Counted from the stretch's first letter, positions 47,653 through 56,781 are shown. The stretch: 64,000 bases of DNA from Crocinitomicaceae bacterium (GCA_022447585.1 JAKVAR010000001.1:186001-250000), one strand, 5' to 3'. Numbers and translations are program-made. The notes: a model not told the origin generated them from the sequence alone.

Positions 47653-48750
47653 ATGAAACTAAAAACTAGCCTCGCTCTATTCTGCTTGAGTATTGCAACG
47701 ATGTCGTTTTCTCAATTAGACGAATTGACGCCTGAAGAACAAGCTTATAGAGATTCGATTACTGCGTTGAACTTAGAGAATGAAACTATAGCTCAAAGTC
47801 AAGAAGCATACAATAACGGAATCAAATTATTCAGTGAAAAGAATTTCCCAGCATCGATTGAACAATTTAGAAAGTCAATTGAATTAGATCCTAATTTCAC
47901 CGCTGCATATTACAACAAAGGAATTGCTGAAAATGAAGCAGAAAAATATGATGCTGCAGTTAAAACATTGAATAAATTAATAGAGTTAAAACCAACATAC
48001 TCAAAAGCATTCTTTCAAAGAGGCAGATCTTATCAAGGGTTGAATGATTATTTAAAATCTGAGCAAGACTATGAGAAGTCAATTTCATTAGATGCAACAA
48101 ATGCAAAAGCATATTACAATTTCGCAACACTTCGTTTTTTACAAAGTGATTACGACGGAGCGATTAATTATTTCTCAAAGTCCATCGAAATTGATCCGGA
48201 AATGATTAACGCCTATAATGACCGAGGGTCATCATACAGAATGAAAGGTGAGTATACCAAAGCTATTGCTGACTATGAAACTGCAGTAAGGAAAAATCCA
48301 AATCTAGCATTCGTTCTTAACAATATTGGTACAACTAAATCCAAAATGAAAGATTACACAGGAGCTCTAGCTGCATTCAATCGTGCCATTTCTGTAGATG
48401 CAAATTTCCACCTTGCTTACAACAATAGAGGAGTTGTTCAACAAAACCAAGGGAGACTCGACGATGCAATCAAAGATTTTAACAAAGCCTTAAGTGTAAA
48501 ATCGGATTACTCTCCATCTGCATCGAACCTAAGTGGAGTCTATTTTACTCGAAAAGAATATAAGAAATCATTAGAGCTTGCAAACAAAGCAATCAAGATG
48601 GATAAAAGTAACGCTGCTGCATACGTAAATCGAGGTATGGCGAAAGAAATGTTGCGAGACATGGAAGGTGCCTGTGAGGACTGGCATAAAGCAAAAGAAT
48701 TAGGTTCTGAAACTGGAAAAAATTATTTCGCAGGTAACTGCGCCAACTAA
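47653..48750 (+). CDS. Secreted tetratricopeptide-repeat protein
   Basis: A 365-residue protein with a signal peptide (about 1-21, MSFSQ end). From about residue 45 to the C-terminus it is made of about nine TPR units, each ending in a P-x-x-x-A-Y-like turn (SIELDPNFTAAYYNKG, SIEIDPEMINAYNDRG). TPRs scaffold protein complexes. I chose ATG 47653 over GTG 47650. It ends 8 nt before the PorE-like OmpA protein, so both probably act in the same periplasmic assembly. Confidence 0.86.
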   Translation: MKLKTSLALFCLSIATMSFSQLDELTPEEQAYRDSITALNLENETIAQSQEAYNNGIKLFSEKNFPASIEQFRKSIELDPNFTAAYYNKGIAENEAEKYDAAVKTLNKLIELKPTYSKAFFQRGRSYQGLNDYLKSEQDYEKSISLDATNAKAYYNFATLRFLQSDYDGAINYFSKSIEIDPEMINAYNDRGSSYRMKGEYTKAIADYETAVRKNPNLAFVLNNIGTTKSKMKDYTGALAAFNRAISVDANFHLAYNNRGVVQQNQGRLDDAIKDFNKALSVKSDYSPSASNLSGVYFTRKEYKKSLELANKAIKMDKSNAAAYVNRGMAKEMLRDMEGACEDWHKAKELGSETGKNYFAGNCAN

Positions 48751-48758
48751 ACAAAATA

Positions 48759-50831
48759 ATGATGACTAAATATATATTAACAACTGCAATTCTGTCTTTA
48801 TTCTGTTTAGCAAATGCACAGAATATCGAATTTAAATCTGCCAATTTTAAAGACGATAAAGAAGGACTAAAAAAGGCCAACGAAGCAATCAAGAAAGGGG
48901 ACGAATTCTTTGAATTAGCAAATGAAGCCATCTTTCTGGTAAAGAGCCCTGGGTTAAACTATGAACTTGCACTTAAAGAGTTCAATGTTGCTCAAAACTT
49001 TAATCCTGAAAACGCCTTAAACAACTTTAAAATTGGAGTGTGCTATATGAACTCTCCATATAGTAACAAAGGTATAAGCTACCTATACAAAGCTCAAAAA
49101 CTAGACTCCGAATGCGATCCATTTATGGATTACTATTATGGTAGAGCACTTCAGCTAGATGGTAAATTTGGAGATGCTATTAAAGCGTATAGTGCATTTG
49201 AAGAAAACTATAGAAAGGCTGACAACTTCTCAAAGTTCGTAAGTAAACGGAAAAGAGAATGTAAAGCTGCTAGAGGGGCGGTTCAAAATCCAATTCGCGC
49301 ATGGGTAGACAATGTTTCTGAATTAAACAGTCCTTACAATGACTACGCTCCTTCAATATCAACGGATGGTGGCGAAGTAATATTTACATCAGACAGACCC
49401 AATGGCCATGACGCAAATGCTGCTGGATCATATGATAAAGACATTTATTCATCGACAAACGTTAATAGTAAATGGAACTCTCCAAAACAATTAAAAGGAG
49501 GAGTTAATACCACTTCAGATGATGTCTCAAATAATATTAGCTATGATGGGACTAAATTACTTCTTCACAGGATGGAAGGGGATAATACAGACATATTCGA
49601 AAGCACTTTAGTAGGAGCAAACTGGACAGCCCCGAGTAAACTCCCTTTTCAGATATCATCAACAAGAGCCAATGAAGCTTACGCTGCATATAGCGATGAT
49701 GGTTGGAGTATTTATTTCAATAGAGATAACGCAACACGTTCGAATGGATTTGAAGTGATGTTCAGCAGTATGCAAAGTAAAATTCAAAAGAACTACATGG
49801 CAGCGCAGATGATCTCCTCCATTAACTCAAAGTTTAATGAGGGTCCTATTTACGTTGCGATTGATGGTGAAACAATGTACATAGCCTCTGAAGGAGGAGA
49901 TTCATATGGAGGTTACGACATCTTCATTTCAGAGAAATCTCAAGGAACTTGGTCTAAACCAGTAAATATGGGATACCCTATCAATACACCCTATGACGAC
50001 TTCTTCTTCTCAGGTACAGCGAATGGAAAGTATGCTTATATCGCCTCAAACCGAGCCGAAGGAGCCGGAGGATACGACATTTACAAAGTTACTTTCTGGG
50101 GTCCAGAAAAAGCACCAGTGACAGCAACAGAAGACTACCTTTTAGCTTCAATTGTTAACCCGATGAAGGATAACTCAATTGAATCTACCGTGGACGTAAA
50201 TAAAAAATCGTTCACTGTATTTAAAGGAAAGACAATTGACGCAATGACAAAAAAGCCCGTTCAAGCGAACATTGAGATTACGGATAACACAACGGGTAAA
50301 TTAATAGAAACGTTTGTCACCAATAGTGCTACCGGTAAATTCATTATCACATTAGCCTCTGGCAAAAATTATGGTATTGCAGTAAAAGCTGAAGGTTATT
50401 TATTTCACTCTGAAAACTTCGACCTTCCAAAAGGAAGTGCTGACAACCTAGTAAACAAAGTTATTGAGCTAAAAAATATTGCTGTTGGGAGTAAGATTGC
50501 CTTAAGAAACATCTTCTTTGACACCGGAAAATCTAAATTGAGGACTGAATCTAACGCTGAGCTAGATCGATTAGTTAAACTAATGAAAGACGTTCCATCA
50601 TTAAAAATTGAAATTTCAGGTCACACTGACAACACTGGATCTGCCTCATTGAACAACTCTCTATCACAAGACAGAGCTCAAGCCGTAGTGGATTACTTAA
50701 AATCTAAATCAATTGCAGCATCAAGAATGACAGCTAAAGGATATGGATCGAACAAACCTATCGCATCGAATAGTACATCTGATGGTCGCCAACAAAATAG
50801 GCGAACAGAATTTGAGATAAAGGCAAATTAA
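48759..50831 (+). CDS. PorE-like outer membrane protein: TPR, PD40 propeller, CarboxypepD_reg-like and OmpA domains
   Basis: A 690-residue protein with a signal peptide (about 1-20), TPR-like helices (about 35-165), a PD40/WD40-like beta-propeller (about 195-440, YAPSISTDGGEVIFTSDRP at its start), a carboxypeptidase-regulatory-like beta domain (about 480-570) and a C-terminal OmpA peptidoglycan-binding domain from about 583 (NIFFDTGKSKLR ... SGHTDNTGS). This four-part order is that of PorE of the T9SS, which ties the outer-membrane machinery to peptidoglycan. Many Bacteroidota carry several such paralogues, so PorE itself is not proven. It is followed by a terminator and preceded 8 nt upstream by a TPR protein. 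Confidence 0.84.
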   Translation: MMTKYILTTAILSLFCLANAQNIEFKSANFKDDKEGLKKANEAIKKGDEFFELANEAIFLVKSPGLNYELALKEFNVAQNFNPENALNNFKIGVCYMNSPYSNKGISYLYKAQKLDSECDPFMDYYYGRALQLDGKFGDAIKAYSAFEENYRKADNFSKFVSKRKRECKAARGAVQNPIRAWVDNVSELNSPYNDYAPSISTDGGEVIFTSDRPNGHDANAAGSYDKDIYSSTNVNSKWNSPKQLKGGVNTTSDDVSNNISYDGTKLLLHRMEGDNTDIFESTLVGANWTAPSKLPFQISSTRANEAYAAYSDDGWSIYFNRDNATRSNGFEVMFSSMQSKIQKNYMAAQMISSINSKFNEGPIYVAIDGETMYIASEGGDSYGGYDIFISEKSQGTWSKPVNMGYPINTPYDDFFFSGTANGKYAYIASNRAEGAGGYDIYKVTFWGPEKAPVTATEDYLLASIVNPMKDNSIESTVDVNKKSFTVFKGKTIDAMTKKPVQANIEITDNTTGKLIETFVTNSATGKFIITLASGKNYGIAVKAEGYLFHSENFDLPKGSADNLVNKVIELKNIAVGSKIALRNIFFDTGKSKLRTESNAELDRLVKLMKDVPSLKIEISGHTDNTGSASLNNSLSQDRAQAVVDYLKSKSIAASRMTAKGYGSNKPIASNSTSDGRQQNRRTEFEIKAN

Positions 50832-50847
50832 TCTATTTTACCCCCTT

Positions 50848-50877
50848 AAAAAGCCTGTATTTACTGCGGGCTTTTTT
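50848..50877 (+). terminator. Rho-independent terminator after the PorE-like gene
   Basis: AAAAAGCCTG pairs with CGGGCTTTTT (one G-U) around a 10-nt loop, followed by T residues, about 17 nt after the stop. Confidence 0.82.
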
Positions 50878-50931
50878 AGTTATAATACAGGTCAAATATT
50901 TACATTTGAACAAACAATTCATTCTATCATT

Positions 50932-52317
50932 ATGTTTCCTGAAAGTCATATTTCCTTCTTCACAGAATTGCTGCAAGACCGATGCTCAATTACAGAAGAA
51001 GACTTAAAAAAATATAGTCATGACGAAACCGAAGATATTTCTAGACTTCCGAATGTTGTTTTAAAACCAGAATCAGTTCAAGAAATCTCTCAAATATTGA
51101 CTTATTGTAATGAGCACAACATCCCTGTAACTCCTTCTGGAGCCAGAACAGGCTTAAGTGGTGGTGCTATTCCTTTGCATGGTGGTGTTGCATTATCTAT
51201 GGAGAAGTTCAATCGAATTTTAAACATCGATGAGAACAACCATCAGGTAACCACGGAACCAGGCGTAATAACTCAAGTTCTTCAAGAGAAAGTTAAAGCA
51301 AAAGGCCTAATGTACCCGCCTGACCCTGCAAGTAAAGGAAGTTGCTTTATAGGAGGCAATGTTTCCGAGAACTCTGGTGGCCCCAAAGCAGTCAAATACG
51401 GTGTAACTAATGAATATGTATTAAACCTGGAAGTTGTTTTACCAAGCGGCGAAGTTATATGGACAGGCGCAAACGTATTGAAAAACGCCACAGGCTACAA
51501 TCTTACTCAGTTAATCACTGGATCTGAAGGAACACTCGGAATCATTACAAAAATCGTTCTAAAATTGATTCCTCACCCAACTCATGATTTATTAATGCTC
51601 GTTCCTTTTTACAACGCTGAAACAGCATGTAAGGCAGTTGCTGAAATATTCAAAGAAGGAATTATACCAAGTGGATTAGAATTCATGGAGCGAGATGCGT
51701 TAATTTGGACGCAACAATTTGTTGGAGAATCCAGTGTTGAAATTAAAGAAAATCATGCAGCACATTTACTTATTGAAGTAGATGGATTTGATCCGGATAT
51801 TTTAATGAATGATTGTTCTACGATTATGTCTGTTCTAGAGAGGTTCGAAACGGATGAAATACTTTTTGCAGAATCTCAGGCTCAAAAAGATACACTTTGG
51901 AAACTACGTCGATCAGTAGGAGAAGCAGTCAAAGCAAACTCAATATACAAAGAAGAAGATACAGTAGTTCCTAGATATGAGCTCCCTACCCTACTTCGCC
52001 ATATAAAACGAATTGGCAATGAGTATGGCTTTAAATCTGTTTGTTATGGCCATGCTGGAGACGGGAATCTGCATGTTAACATTATTAAGGGTAAGCTAAC
52101 CGAGGAACAATGGGAGATTGAGCTTCCTAAGGCAATTAGAGCCCTTTTTATGGAAGTTGTTAAACTTGGCGGAACAATATCAGGTGAACACGGAATCGGT
52201 CTTGTACAGAAACCCTATATGGACATTGCCTTTTCAGGTAATAGTTTAGACTTAATGCGAGGAATTAAAGCCGTGTTTGATCCAAATGGAATTCTAAATC
52301 CCGGGAAAATATTCTAG
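50932..52317 (+). CDS. FAD-linked oxidase, GlcD/D-lactate dehydrogenase type
   Basis: A 461-residue flavoprotein of the FAD-binding type 4 (VAO) family. PSGARTGLSGGA (about 63-74), GGNVSENSGGPKAVKYG, NATGYNLTQLITGSEGTLGI and the C-terminal GHAGDGNLHVN (near 373) and ISGEHGIG mark the GlcD/LldD-like subgroup that oxidises 2-hydroxy acids such as glycolate or D-lactate. There is no GlcE/GlcF partner next to it, so a stand-alone D-2-hydroxyacid dehydrogenase is more likely than a glycolate oxidase complex. Its stop shares CTAG with the opposing gene. Confidence 0.88.
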   Translation: MFPESHISFFTELLQDRCSITEEDLKKYSHDETEDISRLPNVVLKPESVQEISQILTYCNEHNIPVTPSGARTGLSGGAIPLHGGVALSMEKFNRILNIDENNHQVTTEPGVITQVLQEKVKAKGLMYPPDPASKGSCFIGGNVSENSGGPKAVKYGVTNEYVLNLEVVLPSGEVIWTGANVLKNATGYNLTQLITGSEGTLGIITKIVLKLIPHPTHDLLMLVPFYNAETACKAVAEIFKEGIIPSGLEFMERDALIWTQQFVGESSVEIKENHAAHLLIEVDGFDPDILMNDCSTIMSVLERFETDEILFAESQAQKDTLWKLRRSVGEAVKANSIYKEEDTVVPRYELPTLLRHIKRIGNEYGFKSVCYGHAGDGNLHVNIIKGKLTEEQWEIELPKAIRALFMEVVKLGGTISGEHGIGLVQKPYMDIAFSGNSLDLMRGIKAVFDPNGILNPGKIF

Positions 52318-52862
52318 CTTTTCAAAAACTCAACGTCACCTGCTTTCATTTTATGATATGCTTTACTCAAGTATGCCAGCATAATTCTCATAGAATCAAA
52401 AGCCTCTTCTGTCTCCGCACTAATCTCTTTTTTCTGCAGTTTAAGTAAAAGTTTCATATACATTGCATGAAAAGCAACTTCAATGTGATTCTTTTCTTTT
52501 AGATTAGACTTCGCTTGGAACTCCTCAATATACTTTGCTGCATGGCTAAAAACACCCGAGTACTTAGGGTTTTCCATACTAATCATCGTATTATGCAAGT
52601 AAGACAATTCAACTAATACATCTTGCGTAGAAAGTAAATGTCCTGCTTTCTCGATTTTTTGCAATTTCATTTGCTCAATTAATGAAGCATACCATTCTGT
52701 ATACTGATTGATAAAAGAAGTATCTGGAAGTTGAGGCCGTACATAGTTCGTAATGATAGCATCCAAATCTAATTGATATGCTCTAATCACGTCCTCGATC
52801 TGGTACATATATAATATGTACTCCGCAATATTTTCGTTAAGCTTTTGCTCGGCTACCTGCAT
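52314..52862 (-). CDS. DUF4924 family protein
   Basis: A 182-residue all-alpha cytosolic protein without signal peptide. The opening NIAEYILYMYQIEDVIRAYQ and the closing DSMRIMLAYLSKAYH match the Bacteroidota-specific DUF4924 family. No function is known. It lies 6 nt downstream of the Skp-like lipoprotein gene on the same strand, within a three-gene run. Confidence 0.82.
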   Translation of the reverse strand: MQVAEQKLNENIAEYILYMYQIEDVIRAYQLDLDAIITNYVRPQLPDTSFINQYTEWYASLIEQMKLQKIEKAGHLLSTQDVLVELSYLHNTMISMENPKYSGVFSHAAKYIEEFQAKSNLKEKNHIEVAFHAMYMKLLLKLQKKEISAETEEAFDSMRIMLAYLSKAYHKMKAGDVEFLKS

Positions 52863-52868
52863 TAAATA

Positions 52869-53471
52869 TTATTTAACGATATCATCAACTAAGTTATCTT
52901 GATTTTGATTCAAGTACTCCGTAAATTCAACAGTAACATCCATTGATGGATGAATATATTTGAATTGCCCCCCTTTAGCATGAACTAGAAGAATATCGAT
53001 TCCATTCTCCTCAGAATATTGATTTGCGAAGTATTCAATTTTATTACCGATAACTTCCATTTTATTGTAAGTCTCTTGTTCGATTTTCCCCCCTTCAACT
53101 TGCTGAAACTGCATTAAGGACTGCTCTTTTTGCTGAGCAGCCTGCTGCATTTGAATTGCTTCGTTCTGACTTAGCAAATTTGCTTTAGCTTTCTCTTCAT
53201 ACTTGATCACATAATTCTGCAGATCTTGAGACCTTCTTTGTAACTCATTCTGAAAAGCCAATTGTTTTTTAGTAATAATAGAATCTTGTTCTCTAAAAAA
53301 CTTGAAATGAATTTGCAAACTATCTTGATTATAAAAAGCGATTTTCAAACCACTCCCATCTCTAGATTCAACATTCGCAGCTGTATCAACTACTTCGCTC
53401 TCTTTCACTTTATCATCACCACAAGAAGTTAATGACACCAATGTAATTCCGATGTAAACTAAATATTTCAT
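52869..53471 (-). CDS. OmpH/Skp-like lipoprotein
   Basis: A 200-residue protein with lipobox SLTSC near residue 17, so it is predicted to be lipid-anchored. After a polar linker, residues about 45-165 hold the Skp/OmpH pattern: a short strand (LKIAFYNQDSL), a long Gln/Lys-rich coiled helix pair, and a closing strand (GIDILLVHAKGGQFKYI). Skp is a soluble periplasmic chaperone for outer membrane proteins; a lipid anchor is a variation. The start overlaps the stop of the upstream 82-aa gene as ATGA. Confidence 0.82.
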   Translation of the reverse strand: MKYLVYIGITLVSLTSCGDDKVKESEVVDTAANVESRDGSGLKIAFYNQDSLQIHFKFFREQDSIITKKQLAFQNELQRRSQDLQNYVIKYEEKAKANLLSQNEAIQMQQAAQQKEQSLMQFQQVEGGKIEQETYNKMEVIGNKIEYFANQYSEENGIDILLVHAKGGQFKYIHPSMDVTVEFTEYLNQNQDNLVDDIVK

Positions 53472-53716
53472 TTCTTATTTTTTTCGTTAAACCCATTAGA
53501 CCAATCTGTTCTCATTTCAACGAACCGTTTCAGAGAGTTACTCAATAATTCGTTCGTAATCATATTCTCCACTTCACCAACCCCACTAACATCAGTTTCT
53601 GAAATCTTAAATGATTGCTCAAACTGACTTAATTCAATTTTTACGATAAATTTCGCATTATAATTGAAGATTTGGATTTTATATCTTTCATGAGGAATAT
53701 CTTTAACTAGTCTCAA
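53468..53716 (-). CDS. Conserved small hypothetical protein upstream of the Skp-like lipoprotein
   Basis: An 82-residue protein beginning at a TTG (53716) with MRLVKDIPHERYKIQIFNYN, followed by VKIELSQFEQSFKI and a helical C-terminus. I recognise no named domain. The length, ATGA coupling to the next gene and a full TAnnTTTG box 17 nt upstream all support it as real. It is probably a small cytosolic alpha/beta protein, cotranscribed with the Skp-like and DUF4924 genes. Confidence 0.74.
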   Translation of the reverse strand: MRLVKDIPHERYKIQIFNYNAKFIVKIELSQFEQSFKISETDVSGVGEVENMITNELLSNSLKRFVEMRTDWSNGFNEKNKK

Positions 53717-53733
53717 AATTTTGATTTTTTTGA

Positions 53734-53741
53734 CAAAAATA
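53734..53741 (-). promoter_or_regulatory. -7 box (TATTTTTG) for the 82-aa/Skp-like/DUF4924 operon
   Basis: On the minus strand TATTTTTG ends 17 nt before the TTG start at 53716. A TTG lies 22 nt upstream, wider than the 18 nt seen elsewhere in the window. It supports the TTG start. Confidence 0.48.
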
Positions 53742-53762
53742 ACACAATTCTTCCACCCTAAA

Positions 53763-53796
53763 ACAAAAAAAGCGTCTATTAAATATAGTACGCTTC
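53763..53796 (-). terminator. Terminator after the SiaC-family gene
   Basis: On the minus strand AAGCGT-CTAT pairs with ATAG-ACGCTT (one bulge) and is followed by a seven-T run. It lies about 22 nt after the stop at 53818 and just upstream of the next operon's promoter. Confidence 0.72.
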
Positions 53797-53817
53797 AATT
53801 GTATTATGAAAAAGTAT

Positions 53818-54216
53818 TTAGGCAACAGCCATATCAGATTCTTTATATTCTTTGAATTCAAATGGAACTTTGACCATATAAGCATAATCTTGCCCAACTT
53901 CATACATATCTTCGTCTTCCATTCTATAGTGCCATTCAACACAAACATCAAGTCCTCGTTCTACAAGCTCATTCAGCTTATAAAGCAAAAATAGAATTCT
54001 TTTGGAAGAAGAAATATTAAAGTATTCTAGATCAATCTTGAATACCGTCTTAGGAGCAGGTTGAATCAAATACGACTCAAACCAATTCAAAACTGGCAAC
54101 CAAAACTCATCTGGATTATCTGGAATTGACCTTCCTTTAATCTCCATTTTCCCAATTAAAGGATTCAACGAAATTTTAGGTGTTTGTAGTGTTGGTTGAA
54201 TTGATAAAGCTTCCAT
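53818..54216 (-). CDS. SiaC-family (DUF1987) regulatory phosphoprotein
   Basis: A 132-residue protein whose central part, TPKISLNPLIGKMEIKGRS then FWLPVLNWFESYL and INSxSKR-like NISSSKRILFLLYKL, matches the SiaC/DUF1987 family. In Pseudomonas, SiaC is phosphorylated by SiaB and dephosphorylated by SiaA, and controls a diguanylate cyclase. No SiaA/SiaB homologue is visible nearby, so only the family can be claimed. I start at ATG 54216; the in-frame TTG at 54222 adds two residues. Confidence 0.83.
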   Translation of the reverse strand: MEALSIQPTLQTPKISLNPLIGKMEIKGRSIPDNPDEFWLPVLNWFESYLIQPAPKTVFKIDLEYFNISSSKRILFLLYKLNELVERGLDVCVEWHYRMEDEDMYEVGQDYAYMVKVPFEFKEYKESDMAVA

Positions 54217-54350
54217 TAACAATAATTTGATTACTGCAATTTGACAATATTTTCCTTACAAAAATCATTTTTTCTACGAATGAAGTTAAATCATAGATAA
54301 AGACGTCAAATTTCCAAACGAATATTTGGATAACAATCAGAAAACGCACT

Positions 54351-55175
54351 TTAATCATTGAAAAGTACTGTTTGCTCAACGATACGTTCGATTGGCCTTT
54401 CTATAAACGCATTAACATTGACGTCATAATTGGCAAAAACCTGTTTTACAACTCGTTGATGATGAAACCCATAACTACCAACAACAGTTACAAAATCACT
54501 GTGACGCTGAGGAATTAAGTGAGCATCACAAAATGCTAGAATATTCTTAACATGAAATTCATGAAATAGAATTCTAAAATCTTTCAGCTTAAAGCTCAAC
54601 TCACTAAACAATGTTTTATGAGTCTGATTTGAAAAAGATTGATCAAACTCATTCCAAACAATAAACGAATTCATTACTTTTTGCTGCTCTGAGGACAACA
54701 TACCTTTAACATAAGCCTCATAAATTAGTTTTCCAAAATAAAAACCACTGCCCTCATCTCCTTTTATAAAGCCTTTACCTCCAATTATCTCTTGGACCTC
54801 GCAGTTGTGCCAATTAAACAATACTGATCCTGTACCCAGAATAGCGACGGTTCCATCATCATCCCAAAAAGATGCTCTTCCCGCGGCGTGTAAATCTGAG
54901 AGTATGTTTATTTTTTTTAAGCCTATACCTTTTAAAAAGAGTAAAAGTTTTTCACTTCCCTTCTCTCGAAAACAACCTGAGCCAAAGAAATGAACATCAG
55001 CTTCCATCATATAAGCATGAGACTGCCAAAATTGCTTTTCCTTATCAAGAAATTCTTGTGTGCAATTCAAAGGATGATAACTCTTTCGAGTAAAATACGT
55101 TTTCGTTTTACATTTATCGATAAAACACCAATCTGTTTTAGTCCCCCCACTTTCACCTATCAAATATTGTTTCAC
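54351..55175 (-). CDS. BadF/BadG-type sugar kinase-like ATPase
   Basis: A 274-residue actin-fold ATPase. The phosphate-1 motif GESGGTKTDW (8-17), the ADIL-like ILSDLHAAGRASFWDD, phosphate-2 AILGTGSV and the GDEGSGFYFGK adenosine-side motif match the BadF/BadG/BcrA/BcrD ATPases, a family that includes N-acetylglucosamine kinase. A sugar kinase role is more likely here than benzoyl-CoA reductase activation because the iron-sulfur cysteines are absent. It starts at GTG 55175 and diverges from the protein kinase gene. Confidence 0.82.
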   Translation of the reverse strand: MKQYLIGESGGTKTDWCFIDKCKTKTYFTRKSYHPLNCTQEFLDKEKQFWQSHAYMMEADVHFFGSGCFREKGSEKLLLFLKGIGLKKINILSDLHAAGRASFWDDDGTVAILGTGSVLFNWHNCEVQEIIGGKGFIKGDEGSGFYFGKLIYEAYVKGMLSSEQQKVMNSFIVWNEFDQSFSNQTHKTLFSELSFKLKDFRILFHEFHVKNILAFCDAHLIPQRHSDFVTVVGSYGFHHQRVVKQVFANYDVNVNAFIERPIERIVEQTVLFND

Positions 55176-55237
55176 TTTTCTAATTTATCACTCTTTTCAC
55201 AGACATACAATTAATAAAACCTTATATTTAGGAATAA

Positions 55238-56128
55238 ATGTTGAAATATGAAATCATATCTGAACTTGGCAATCAAAAAACTAGGAAGTTTGGATCAACT
55301 ATATTAATTAAGGAGTTAAGTTCGGGGAAATTGTTTGTCAAAAAATCAATTGACAAACGAAAGACTAAAAAAGCCATTTGGGATCGTCTGGTTCAAGAGG
55401 GTAAATTCGACTTCAAACACCCCGGCCTACCCATATTATATGAGTTTCACGAAACAGAAAACTTAATTAGTGTCGTTCGTCCCTATATTGAGGGCGTAAC
55501 ATTAAATGAATACTTCGACCAATTAAAACGAAGGCAAAAAATAAATTTCACAAAAAAACTCGTCGAAAAACTTGTCCCAATCTTTGAGAGATTAAAAGCG
55601 GAGAATATTGTTCATTGCGACATTAAGCCGAGCAACATACTAATAAATAAAAGAAATGATGATTTTGACGTGTTTCTAATTGACTTTGGGTTAGCAGTTA
55701 AACGCACTAAAACTGACGTACGAAAAACCCTTTTCCCTTTAGGCTACGCTGCTCCAGAACTACTATTAAATCAACTAGACATAGTAGATTCAAGAAGTGA
55801 CTTATTTTCCCTTGGAATCATGATTTGGCGATTATTTACAGGTGAACTACCATTAAAACATCCAAACCCAAGTATTTACACCAACATACAATTAACACAC
55901 CCATTACCAGATCACGTATCATTACCCAAAGGACTTTTAGAAATCTTACAAAAAATGACCTATAAATTCCAATTTAAACTTCCACCAAACAAGATCTCAG
56001 CAGCAGAAGTTAAAAGTTCTTTAGTAATTGGTATGAATCAGCGTTATCAAAGTTTCTCAGAAGTTTCAACAGACTTAAATCAGCTTCAACAGAAAAAATC
56101 TTTCTACCAAAGAATATCTTTTCGGTAA
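55238..56128 (+). CDS. Serine/threonine protein kinase (Hanks type)
   Basis: A 296-residue cytosolic kinase. The catalytic loop is VHCDIKPSN (near 125), the metal site IDFGLA (near 146) and the APE-like segment YAAPELL (near 169); SRSDLFSLGIMIWRLFTGELP follows. The nucleotide loop is atypical: instead of GxGxxG there is GNQKTRKFGS, with FVKKS supplying the likely beta-3 lysine. No transmembrane or sensory domain is present. Its end overlaps the opposing outer-membrane gene by 25 nt. An active kinase is likely, targets unknown. Confidence 0.9.
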   Translation: MLKYEIISELGNQKTRKFGSTILIKELSSGKLFVKKSIDKRKTKKAIWDRLVQEGKFDFKHPGLPILYEFHETENLISVVRPYIEGVTLNEYFDQLKRRQKINFTKKLVEKLVPIFERLKAENIVHCDIKPSNILINKRNDDFDVFLIDFGLAVKRTKTDVRKTLFPLGYAAPELLLNQLDIVDSRSDLFSLGIMIWRLFTGELPLKHPNPSIYTNIQLTHPLPDHVSLPKGLLEILQKMTYKFQFKLPPNKISAAEVKSSLVIGMNQRYQSFSEVSTDLNQLQQKKSFYQRISFR

Positions 56129-56781
56129 CCTAGTGACAAGTTAAAATTAAGAGCATTCCATTGACCAGTTCCATATCCTGTTAAGACCTCATTTCCAATG
56201 CCACCATAACTGCCTTGAGTTAAAATTGCGTAGTCTAAACTTACATCAAAATATAGCGTACCCAATCTAGCGAATGAATATTTAACACCACCCGCAAGAC
56301 CGGCTGAAACAGAGAAAATCGAGCCATTTCTGTTAATATCTAAATTCTGATAATTGTCTTCGTCAAAATCATCGTAAACAATCTTAACTTGATTAAAACC
56401 AGCTTTTAACATCGTACCACCATAAGCTGCAAAACCATAATCGAAGCCATTACCTAGATAATATCGCGTTCCTCCTTCAATTGTATTGTAATTCATTTTA
56501 ACATTATACCCAATTTGAAAAAAGTTTGGGTCCATATATGGTGGTATTGTATCCTGCACAAATATTTGCCCCGGGCTTCTTTGAGTCTGATTAAAATGAT
56601 GCGTATATTTGACATAAAACGAAACAGCATCATCTCTGGGTATTTCAACCCCTAGGTGAAAACCAGCATAAGGCTTTTTATTTCCAAAAGCGAATGTCGT
56701 AGTTTGCCCGGCAAGCAAACTTACCTGCGCACCAATCCCACCGGAAATCATTAATGCGACTATTAAAATTAAATTTTTCAT
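56104..56781 (-). CDS. Outer membrane beta-barrel protein
   Basis: A 225-residue protein with a signal peptide (about 1-17). Alternating strands such as FAFGNKKPYAGFHLGVEI, VSFYVKYTHHF and LSAGLAGGVKYSF and a C-terminal aromatic strand suggest a small barrel of about eight strands. No specific family is recognised. I start at ATG 56781, which forms an ATGA overlap with the end of tag; an in-frame ATG at 56793 is less likely. Confidence 0.72.
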   Translation of the reverse strand: MKNLILIVALMISGGIGAQVSLLAGQTTTFAFGNKKPYAGFHLGVEIPRDDAVSFYVKYTHHFNQTQRSPGQIFVQDTIPPYMDPNFFQIGYNVKMNYNTIEGGTRYYLGNGFDYGFAAYGGTMLKAGFNQVKIVYDDFDEDNYQNLDINRNGSIFSVSAGLAGGVKYSFARLGTLYFDVSLDYAILTQGSYGGIGNEVLTGYGTGQWNALNFNLSLGYRKDILW

